Assembly (NCBI RefSeq): GCF_001279005.1
Contig: NZ_LGCN01000028.1
Span: forward strand, 1-7,350
Source of the DNA: Streptomyces caelestis
Lineage (GTDB): Bacteria > Actinomycetota > Actinomycetes > Streptomycetales > Streptomycetaceae
DNA: 7,350 nt
Reading direction: 5' to 3'
In this document: positions 1 to 6,400 of the stretch, piece by piece
Layout of the letters: every line of letters begins with the position of its first letter
How positions within the stretch are numbered: the stretch's first letter is position 1
Position numbers and translations under genes: made by a program
Notes under the pieces: model-generated
Told to the model about the DNA's origin: nothing
The model's input: only the letters and a program-made list of their open reading frames with translations
Database searches by the model: none

Positions 1-295
1 CTACGACGGCGGCCAGAGCAGCGACGGCAAGCACACCTCCTCCGTCTACACCCTGACCAGCACCGGCACCCAGTTCACCGTCGCCAAGACCTGGACCAGC
101 TCCGGCAGCTTCAACTGGTCCGCCAGCCAACCCACCTCGGGCGACTACAACGCGGACGGCAAGGACGACATCGCCATCCTCTACGACAAGGGAACAGCGG
201 CCGACGGGCGTAAGCGCGATGCTCTGTTCTTCCTGCGCAGCACCGGCACCTCCCTGCAGTCCCCCGTGGAGACGTGGAGCGGCAGTGTTGTGTGA
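1..295 (+). CDS. FG-GAP/VCBS repeat protein, C-terminal fragment
   Basis: This is an open frame entering from the left edge (first full codon at 2) and ending at TGA 293-295, giving 97 residues. Visible residues 47-57 read GDYNADGKDDI, the Asp-x-Asn-x-Asp-Gly-x-x-Asp calcium-loop pattern typical of FG-GAP/VCBS repeats, followed by AILYD and, after a loop, FFLRSTGT. The fragment opens with YDGG and later VYTLTSTGTQF, so it covers the end of one repeat unit and one further unit. Such repeats form beta-propeller blades, and in Streptomyces they usually sit at the C-terminus of secreted enzymes or stand-alone secreted proteins. The N-terminal domain lies outside the window, so the enzymatic role, if any, cannot be told. 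Codon third positions are strongly G/C, as in the neighbours. The reading frame and family type are secure; the function is unknown. Confidence 0.88.
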   Translation, partial: YDGGQSSDGKHTSSVYTLTSTGTQFTVAKTWTSSGSFNWSASQPTSGDYNADGKDDIAILYDKGTAADGRKRDALFFLRSTGTSLQSPVETWSGSVV

Positions 296-315
296 GACCG
301 CGCCATGGGGCGGTC
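296..315 (+). terminator. Possible terminator hairpin after the FG-GAP gene
   Basis: Directly after the TGA stop, GACCGC (296-301) and GCGGTC (310-315) form a perfect 6-bp stem around an 8-nt loop. There is no T-run behind it, which is common for actinobacterial hairpin terminators but makes the call weak. Position immediately behind the stop codon is the main support. Confidence 0.35.
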
Positions 316-351
316 CGATCAGATGACCTGAAGAGCCAGCGCCCTACTGAT

Positions 352-371
352 CGCCCCCATCGGCTGGGGCG
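352..371 (+). terminator. Second weak GC hairpin downstream of the FG-GAP gene
   Basis: CGCCCC (352-357) and GGGGCG (366-371) give a 6-bp all-GC stem with an 8-nt loop. An alternative pairing uses GCGCCC at 339-344 with GGGCGC at 367-372. It may act with the hairpin at 296-315 as a tandem terminator, but stems of this size are frequent by chance in such GC-rich DNA. Confidence 0.25.
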
Positions 372-631
372 CAGAGGACCGTCGGTCGGGCGGGCAGACG
401 GGTGTGTCAAGCCTCTGACGGGCGCGGGCTCTTCTCGCTCGAGATCCCCTCCCTGAAGGCCTCATCCGTCCGTAGGCCCAACCCCAAGCCGTTCCGGCAG
501 GTCGGGAACAACTCAACAGCACCTTCGGAACTCGCCGTTGCGGAAGGAACCAGGGCCGGGGACGCCTGCGGGGCGTATGGCGCCTGTTGGACGCGGCGCG
601 CGTACGTCACCCGTCCGACGCACTTTCCCCG

Positions 632-653
632 ATGTGGTGAAAGCTCACCACAT
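632..653. promoter_or_regulatory. Perfect 9-bp dyad upstream of the lipoprotein gene
   Basis: ATGTGGTGA (632-640) and TCACCACAT (645-653) are exact reverse complements separated by AAGC. The right arm ends 51 bp before the proposed ATG at 705. The 22-bp size and symmetry suit an operator for a dimeric repressor; as RNA it would be a 9-bp stem with a tetraloop. It does not match an operator consensus that I recognise. The base composition is less G+C-rich than its surroundings, which makes chance less likely. Confidence 0.45.
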
Positions 654-704
654 GTCTGGCGTGCCCCGGCCGACCGGGTCACGCTGGACGGGAGTGTCCG
701 GGGG

Positions 705-1358
705 ATGACGATGCACGTGGGAAGTGGGCGGGGGACGCGCGCCGCGTTCGCGGCGGCGGTCGTGGTGCTGCTCGCCGGCTGCCGGGGCGCGCCGGGCGGC
801 GGCGCCGAGGAGGGCGGCCGGCCGGGCGAACAGGCGGCGACGGTGTCACCGGCGCCGGTCCTGCCGTCCGGGTACGGGGCGGTGTTCCTCGCGGTCGACG
901 AGTGCAGCTCCTTCGGCCGGACCAGCTTCACCGAGGTGTCCTGCCGGAGCGAGCGGGCGGCGGCCCGGGTCGTCGCCCGCCACGACGGGACCGTGCGCGA
1001 CGGGCCGCGCTGCCCGGCCACCACCGACTTCGTGCTGCACATCAGCGAGCAGCGCCCCTCCGCCGACGAGGACGGTGACGGCGCGGTGCCGCGCGGCTAC
1101 GCCTGTATGCGCAACCTCCAGCCGCCGCACCCCGGGGACCCGGGCGGCGGGGGCGGACCGCGCACCATCGTCGGCGACTGCGTCTACGACCTGGGCGACG
1201 GCAGGGTCCGCGAGACGGCCTGCGACGGCAGCGCCGAGCGGGAACCGGAGTTCGAGGTGGACAGGGCCGTGGACGACCGGTCCGAGTGCCCGGCGTCCAC
1301 GGCCCTCTACGTCCGGCTGGGCGGGTCGTCACCGGTGGGCTGCGCCCGCCCGGTGTAG
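705..1358 (+). CDS. Putative lipoprotein with two four-cysteine modules (LppU/SCO3897-like)
   Basis: A 217-residue protein with an N-terminal Arg-containing segment, a hydrophobic stretch (about 13-24) and a lipobox LLAGC, so Cys26 should be lipidated after signal peptidase II cleavage and the protein anchored outside the membrane. A Gly/Glu/Pro-rich tether (27-55) follows. Then come two modules of similar pattern: cysteines 67, 80, 103, 134 and cysteines 159, 173, 195, 213. In both, the third cysteine sits in a CPA-[ST/TT] motif and the first follows an acidic residue, suggesting an internal duplication with two disulfides each. The second module, starting GDCVYDLGDG, resembles the small actinobacterial LppU/SCO3897 lipoprotein domain; this is from memory of the family pattern, not a search. 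A Gly/Pro-rich hinge (139-153) joins the modules. Start choice: ATG 705 has GGGAG at 690-694 (spacer 10 nt). ATG 711 with GGGGGA at 700-705 is an equally workable alternative and changes nothing in the mature protein. Role unknown. Confidence 0.82.
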   Translation: MTMHVGSGRGTRAAFAAAVVVLLAGCRGAPGGGAEEGGRPGEQAATVSPAPVLPSGYGAVFLAVDECSSFGRTSFTEVSCRSERAAARVVARHDGTVRDGPRCPATTDFVLHISEQRPSADEDGDGAVPRGYACMRNLQPPHPGDPGGGGGPRTIVGDCVYDLGDGRVRETACDGSAEREPEFEVDRAVDDRSECPASTALYVRLGGSSPVGCARPV

Positions 1359-1387
1359 TCCCGCCCCGCCCCCGTCACGGGCGCAGC
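1339..1387. terminator. Inverted repeat across the convergent gene ends, possible bidirectional terminator
   Basis: GCTGCGCCCG (1339-1348) and CGGGCGCAGC (1378-1387) are exact 10-bp reverse complements with a 29-nt loop. The arms lie inside the last codons of the lipoprotein gene and of the convergent peptidase gene, and the loop holds both stop codons and the 16-bp spacer (1359-1374). A transcript from either strand could fold it. The long loop and lack of a T-run keep this uncertain. Confidence 0.4.
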
Positions 1388-2808
1388 GTGCGCTCCCGCT
1401 CGACGTCCCGCTTGTCCAGCCCGGCGTCGAACTTCGCCAGCGGCTTCGCCGCCGCCGGGTTCTCCCGGACCGTGCTCGGCGCGACGTCCGCCCAGTCCAG
1501 GATGCGGGCCGTGGCCAGCGCCTTCTCCTCGGCGACCAGACCGGCCACGTTCGCGCCGTGGTTCATGCCGGGCGCGGTGAACACGTACGCGTCACGCGCG
1601 CCCTTGCCGAGACGGAACGGCTCGGCGCCCCACGGGTCGTTCTCGCCGTACACGAACAGCATCTGCCGCGCGTGGTGGCGGACCCAGGTGTCGACGTCCC
1701 GCATGGCCCAGGGCTGGAACTCCATGTCGATCGAGCGGGGCACGAAGTTGCGCGGCGGCTGGTAGCCGTAGCGGACGTACTTCTTCTCGATGTGCGGGAA
1801 GGTGATGGTCGGCGCGCCCATCTGCGTGCCGGCCTGGTAGTAGTACGGCGTGTACGGGCTCAGGCCCTGGTCCGTGTAGAACGAGAAGCCGGAGATCGTG
1901 TCGATCGAGGTCCAGATCTCGTCGTCGGTGGCGTTCTCCGCGTCCGCCGGGATGTCCTGGCAGTCGGCGACGGTGCTGTACTGCCAGAAGCCCCACACGT
2001 AGTCGAGGACGACGGCCTCGTAGGCCCGGTCCAGGCTGCCGATGGTGTCGAAGGTGTAGCCGTTCTCGGCGGCGACCGCCTCGTACCGCTTCTCCAGCGG
2101 CGCCCGGCGCACCAGCGCCTCGCGCTGCACCGCGTTCAGCCGGTCGCGGCACTCCTTGGTGCCGACGGTGCGGAAGAAGCGGTCGTAGGCCGAGTCCTCC
2201 TCGTTCACCACGTCGTTGGGGGCGACGTAGGCGACCACGCCGTCCATGTCCCGCGGGTAGAAGCGCTCGTAGTAGGTGGCGGTCATGCCGCCCTTGGAGC
2301 CGCCGGTGGAGATCCAGTTCTCGGAGTAGATCCTCTTCAGCGCGGTGAAGATGCGGTGCTGGTCGCTGGCGGCCTGCCAGATGTCCAGCTTCGACCAGTC
2401 GGCCGGCTCGGGCCGGGACGGGGTGAAGAAGCGGTACTCCATGGAGATCTGGTTGCCGTCCACGATCTGGGTCGGCTCGGCGCGGCGGGGCGTCGTGGAG
2501 ACGCTGTAGCCGCCGGTGTAAAAGACGGTCGGCCGCGCGGTGTCCTTGTGCAGCACGGTGATCCGCTGCTGGAACGTGCCCTTGGAGGGCCTGCGGTGAT
2601 CGACCGGCTGGGTGTAGTTCAGGACGAAGAAGCGGTACCCGGTGTACGGCTTCTCCTCGATCAGGCTCATGCCCGGGATCGAGAGCAGCCTCTCCTTGAT
2701 GTCAGTGGTGCCGGTGGCCTCCGGCTCGGCGGCGGTGGCCGCCCCGGCCGTGCTCAGTGTGCCTATGAGCACCGTGAGCGCCAGCAGCCATCTGAGCGCC
2801 TTGCGCAT
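1375..2808 (-). CDS. Secreted S37 (PS-10 type) tripeptidyl aminopeptidase
   Basis: A 477-residue exported serine peptidase of the alpha/beta-hydrolase fold that should release short peptides, typically tripeptides, from protein N-termini outside the cell. Residues 1-27 are a signal peptide (MRKALRW, hydrophobic LLALTVLIGTL, then AGAATAA before EPEA). The nucleophile elbow is GGSKGG with Ser171, in the context ENWISTGGSKGGMTATYY that is characteristic of family S37. The likely acid is Asp391 in YGENDPW and the likely base His417 in GMNHGAN, in the expected order. The segment FFVLNYTQPVDH (60-71) is also typical of the family's N-terminal region. Cysteines are few (220 and 283). ATG at 2808 is chosen because AGGGGAG (2814-2820) precedes it by 5 nt and it begins a clean signal peptide; an open extension to 2868 would put 20 residues before it. 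The gene lies 107 bp downstream of the SapA-like gene and converges on the lipoprotein gene. No frameshift or missing motif is seen. Confidence 0.93.
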   Translation of the reverse strand: MRKALRWLLALTVLIGTLSTAGAATAAEPEATGTTDIKERLLSIPGMSLIEEKPYTGYRFFVLNYTQPVDHRRPSKGTFQQRITVLHKDTARPTVFYTGGYSVSTTPRRAEPTQIVDGNQISMEYRFFTPSRPEPADWSKLDIWQAASDQHRIFTALKRIYSENWISTGGSKGGMTATYYERFYPRDMDGVVAYVAPNDVVNEEDSAYDRFFRTVGTKECRDRLNAVQREALVRRAPLEKRYEAVAAENGYTFDTIGSLDRAYEAVVLDYVWGFWQYSTVADCQDIPADAENATDDEIWTSIDTISGFSFYTDQGLSPYTPYYYQAGTQMGAPTITFPHIEKKYVRYGYQPPRNFVPRSIDMEFQPWAMRDVDTWVRHHARQMLFVYGENDPWGAEPFRLGKGARDAYVFTAPGMNHGANVAGLVAEEKALATARILDWADVAPSTVRENPAAAKPLAKFDAGLDKRDVERERTLRP

Positions 2809-2813
2809 GCGCA

Positions 2814-2820
2814 CTCCCCT
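2814..2820 (-). promoter_or_regulatory. Ribosome binding site of the S37 peptidase gene
   Basis: On the minus strand AGGGGAG lies 5 nt before ATG 2806-2808. It decides the start: the in-frame GTG at 2812-2814 overlaps the site, and the upstream ATG at 2866-2868 has no comparable site before a signal sequence. Confidence 0.75.
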
Positions 2821-2901
2821 GTGAGACGGATGTGCGCCGGAAGCTACTGGACCAACTCCCTCCAGCACCAGGGGACATGGGGATAACCCTCGGTCTCCCG
2901 C

Positions 2902-2922
2902 AGGTCAGCACGAGGTCAGCAC
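2902..2922. repeat. Direct repeat of 10 bp over a stop codon
   Basis: AGGTCAGCAC occurs at 2902-2911 and again at 2913-2922, one base apart. The second copy contains the TGA (minus strand, 2916-2918) of the SapA-like gene. It looks like a small slippage duplication just after the C-terminal Cys codon; a regulatory role is not evident. Confidence 0.6.
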
Positions 2923-3302
2923 AGGATCCAGCCGGAGCTGACGGACCCGCCGCCGACCCTGCCCTTCACCCACACGCAGCGGCGGCCGGCGTGCACGGTC
3001 ACCGGTCCGGCGTGGTGCTTGTACTTACCCTCGTCGACGACCGGGCGGCCCCCGCGCGCCCGTACGCTCACCGACATCTTCCGTCTGGTGCCGGGGTTCT
3101 CGGCGAGGGTGACGGCGCAGACGTAGCCGCCCCGCTTGTAGACGACCACCGAGCCGGTGGAGAACGGCAGCGTGCGCACCTTGCGCCCGGCGCAGTACGC
3201 GGCGGCGTGCGCGTCACCCGGCGCGGCGACGGCGAGCAGCCCCGAGGCGGTCAGCATCGCCAGGCCGAGCGCGAGTCGCCGGCGTATCGCTCCACTGCGC
3301 AC
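2916..3302 (-). CDS. Small secreted protein resembling spore-associated protein SapA
   Basis: A 128-residue exported protein. Residues 1-33 are a signal peptide: Arg-rich start (MRSGAIRRR), hydrophobic core LALGLAMLTASGLLAVAA and an AHA cleavage site. The mature part of about 95 residues is basic and beta-rich, with four cysteines (37, 62, 109 and the very last residue, 128) that could form two disulfides. The order Cys-x-Gly-x-Lys-Val, a GSVVVY strand, YVCAVTL, then KYKHHAGPVTVHAGRRCVWVKG and a terminal Cys matches the layout I know for Streptomyces SapA-like proteins, whose hallmark is a Tyr-Ala-Gly-Pro-Val segment followed by a Cys-Val-x-Trp segment. Here HHAGPVTV and CVWVKG take those places. 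SapA was found with spores in S. coelicolor, but its molecular role is not known, so none is claimed. The GTG start (3300-3302) is supported by AGGGGAGGA 5 nt upstream. A divergent paralogue or unrelated four-cysteine protein remains possible. Confidence 0.85.
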   Translation of the reverse strand: MRSGAIRRRLALGLAMLTASGLLAVAAPGDAHAAAYCAGRKVRTLPFSTGSVVVYKRGGYVCAVTLAENPGTRRKMSVSVRARGGRPVVDEGKYKHHAGPVTVHAGRRCVWVKGRVGGGSVSSGWILC

Positions 3303-3307
3303 AGTCG

Positions 3308-3316
3308 TCCTCCCCT
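3308..3316 (-). promoter_or_regulatory. Ribosome binding site of the SapA-like gene
   Basis: AGGGGAGGA on the minus strand, 5 nt before the GTG at 3300-3302. This strong match supports a GTG start for the gene. Confidence 0.75.
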
Positions 3317-3337
3317 ACCGCCTCTGCCGCGCCAGGC

Positions 3338-3370
3338 GGCGTACGCGTGTACGGACGCATGACGTACGCC
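3338..3370. promoter_or_regulatory. Spaced inverted repeat upstream of the SapA-like gene
   Basis: GGCGTACG (3338-3345) and CGTACGCC (3363-3370) are exact reverse complements separated by 17 bp, lying 36-68 bp before the GTG start. A third GTAC sits between them at 3349-3352. The position is where a promoter and its operator would be expected, but no consensus -10/-35 is evident and no regulator is recognised. Confidence 0.3.
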
Positions 3371-3385
3371 GATTGGTTGCGCGCA

Positions 3386-3402
3386 CCCGCCGCGGGGGCG
3401 GG
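3386..3402 (-). terminator. Possible terminator hairpin after the ABC exporter gene
   Basis: CCCGCC (3386-3391) and GGCGGG (3397-3402) form a 6-bp all-GC stem with a 5-nt loop, starting 9 bp past the exporter's TGA (3411-3413, minus strand). There is no T-run, and GC stems are common here by chance. Confidence 0.35.
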
Positions 3403-3410
3403 GCCGCTCC

Positions 3411-6400
3411 TCACGCCGGCGCCGGCACGTCCTCCCCGACGAACGTCCGCCACAGCCGGGCGTACGTGCCGCCGAGCCGGAGCAGTTCCTCGTGCGTGCC
3501 GTCCTCCGCGACCCGGCCGTGGTCCATCACGATCACCCGGTCGGCGCGGGCGGCGGTGGTCAGGCGGTGGGCGACGACCAGGGTCGTGCGACGCCCTGCT
3601 ATCCGGTCCGTCGCCTGGTTGACCTGCGCCTCGGTCGCCAGGTCGAGCGCGGCCGTGGCCTCGTCGAGCAGCAGCACGTCCGGGGCGACCAGCTCGGCGC
3701 GCGCCAGCGCGATCAGCTGGCGCTGCCCGGCGGACAGGTTGCGGCCGCGTTCGGCGACCTCATGGAGGTAGCCGCCGTCCAGCGTGGCGATCATCTCGTG
3801 CGCGCCGACCGCGCGGGCCGCCGCCTCCACCTCGGCGTCGGTGGCGTCCGGACGGCCGTAGGCGATGGCGTCGCGAACGGTGCCCGGGAAGAGGTACGCC
3901 TCCTGCGGCACCACCCCGAGCCGGTGCCGGTACGCGGTGATGTCCAGGTCCCTCAGGTCCCTGCCGTCGACGGTGACCCGCCCGCCCGTCGGGTCGTAGA
4001 ACCGGGCGACCAGCTTGACCAGCGTGGACTTCCCGGCGCCGGTCTCGCCGACGAAGGCGACGGTCTGCCCGGCCGGGATGGTGAGGTCGATGCCGTCGAG
4101 GGCCTCCTCGTCGTCGCCGTAGGCGAAGCGCACGTTCTCGAAGGCGATCTCCCCGCGCAGGGACGGCACCTCGAGCGGCTCGGCGGCGGCCCCCGTGGAG
4201 GCCGGCTCCCGCAGCAGCTCCTGGATCCGGCCCAGCGAGACGGACGCCTGCTGGTAGCCGTCGAAGACCTGGGAGAGCTGCTGCACCGGCGCGAAGAACA
4301 GGTCGATGTAGAGCAGGTACGCCACCAGCGAGCCGATCGCCAGCGTCCCGTCGTCGACCCGGCCCCCGCCCACGACCAGCACCGCCACGGCCGCGACCGA
4401 GGACAGCAGCTGCACGAACGGGAAGTACACCGAGATCAGCCACTGGCCCCGGATGCGGGCGCTGCGGTAGTCGGCGCTGCGCTCGGCGAACCGGCGTCCG
4501 CCGTCCCGCTCGCGGCGGAACGCCTGCACGATCCGCAGCCCCGCCACCGACTCCTGGAGGTCGGCGTTGACCACCGACACCCGTTCCCGCGCCAGCTCGT
4601 ACGCCTTCACGCTGGCCCGGCGGAAGAACCAGGTGGCGACGATCAGCGGGGGCAGGGTGGCGAAGACGAGCAGGGCGAGCCCGACGTCGAGGACCAGCAG
4701 GGCGACCATGATGCCGAAGAAGGTGACCACCGAGACGAACGCCGTGACCAGGCCCGTCTGCAGGAACGTGGACAGCGCGTCGACGTCCGTCGTCATCCGG
4801 GTCATGATCCGGCCGGTCAGCTCGCGCTCGTAGTAGTCGAGGCCGAGCCGCTGGAGCTGGGCGAAGATCTTCAGCCGCAGCGCGTACAGGACGCGTTCGC
4901 CGGTGCGTCCGGTCATCCGGATCTCGCCGGTCTGCGCCGCCCACTGGACGAGCACGGTGAGCAGGCCCAGCAGGCCGGCCGCCCAGACCGCGCCGAGGGC
5001 CGCCCGCGTCACGCCCTGGTCGATGCCGTGACGGATCAGCACCGGCAGCAGCAGGCCCATTCCGGCGTCCACGGCGACCAGGCCGAGGCTGATGAGGAGG
5101 GGGGTGCGGAAGCCGCGCAGGAGACGGCGCAGGCCGTAGGAGTCCTCCGGCCGGACGGCCTGGACCTCGTCGACGTCGGGGACGTCGTTCGCCGGGGGCA
5201 GCGCCTCGACCTGGGCGAGGAGCTCCGGGGTGGCCGGGGTGCCGGCCAGCGCGGCGTCCTTGGGCTCGCGGTCGCCGGTCCACAGCCGGGGCGTGACCCC
5301 GCGCTCGGCGTCGAACTCGGCGTCCAGCTCCGCGCGGACCGAGGTGTCCTCCTCCCGCGGTCCGGCGGGCGGGGTGTGGCCCGGGGAGACGGCGCCGAGC
5401 TCGTCGGGGTCGGTGAGCAGCCTGCGGTAGAGGGCGGAGCGCCGCTGGAGCTCGTCGTGGGTGCCGATGTCGGCGAGCCGGCCGCCGTCGAGGACGGCGA
5501 TGCGGTCGGCGAGGTTGAGGGTGGAGCGGCGGTGGGCGATCAGCAGCGTCGTACGGCCGCGCATGACCCCCTTCAGCGCCTCGTGGATCTCGTGTTCGAC
5601 GCGGGCGTCCACGGCGGAGGTCGCGTCGTCCAGGACCAGCAGGCGCGGGTCGGTGAGGATCGCGCGGGCCAGGGCGACGCGCTGGCGCTGGCCGCCGGAG
5701 AGGGTCAGGCCGTGCTCGCCGACCGTGGTGTCGTAGCCATCGGGCAGCTCGCTGATGAACCGGTCGGCCTGGGCCGCGCGGGCGGCGGCGACGATCTGCT
5801 CCTCGGTGGCGTCCGGGCGGCCGTACGCGATGTTGTCGCGCACGGTGGCGGAGAAGAGGAAGGAGTCCTCGGGGACCAGCCCGATCGCGGCCCGCAGGGA
5901 CTCGGTGGTCAGCTCGCGCACGTCGTGCCCGCCGACGAGGACGGCGCCGTGCGTGACGTCGTAGAAGCGCGGCAGGAGCAGGGAGACGGTGGACTTGCCG
6001 GAGCCGGAGGCGCCGACGACGGCGAGGGTCTCCCCGGGGCGGATCTCGAAGGAGAGGCCGTCCAGGACCGGCCGGCCGGGTTCGTAGCCGAAGGCGACGT
6101 CGTCGAACTCGACGGTCGCCGGGGCGTCGGCGGGCAGTTCCCTGGCGCCGTCGGTCAGGAACGGCTCGGTGTCGATCAGCTCCAGGACGCGTTCGGTGCC
6201 GGCGCGGGCCTGCTGGCCGACGGTGAGCACCATCGCGAGCATCCGGACCGGCCCGACCAGCTGGGCCAGGTAGGTGGAGAAGGCGACGAACGTGCCCAGC
6301 GTGATGTGCCCGTGCACCGCGAGCCAGCCGCCGAGCGCCAGCATCGCCACCTGGCCGAGGGCGGGGACGGCCTGGAGGGCCGGGGTGTACCGGGAGTTCA

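Larger units (their letters stand above)
296..704. other. Intergenic region of about 410 bp
   Basis: No convincing gene is seen here. The open frame of the downstream lipoprotein runs back without a stop to an ATG at 402. The extra 101 residues look non-coding (mixed composition, no domain) and would bury the lipoprotein signal peptide inside a protein, so they are not annotated. The stretch holds the two weak hairpins near its left end and the dyad at 632-653. GTTCC (491-495) and GGAAC (505-509) form another short inverted pair. I could not identify a convincing -35/-10 pair. The promoter of the lipoprotein gene must lie here or further upstream. Confidence 0.7.

Noticed and set aside
504..531. 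GGGAAC/GGAAC boxes resembling ECF sigma factor -35 elements
   Set aside because: No matching -10 element at the proper spacing was found behind either box.
402..704. N-terminal extension of the lipoprotein to the ATG at 402
   Set aside because: It would place the signal peptide and lipobox over 100 residues inside the protein, and the added sequence shows no coding character.
407..1042. A 211-codon minus-strand frame opposite the intergenic region and lipoprotein
   Set aside because: No ribosome site or domain, Ser/Arg/Pro-rich composition, and it conflicts with the lipoprotein gene.
2847..2865. A 5-bp hairpin (CTGGA and TCCAG) between the SapA-like and peptidase genes
   Set aside because: The stem is too short and the loop of 9 nt too long to call a terminator or attenuator.
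724..2886. A 720-codon plus-strand frame running through the lipoprotein gene and antisense to the peptidase
   Set aside because: It overlaps two genes with clear protein signatures and has the Arg/Ala/Pro-biased composition of a shadow frame.
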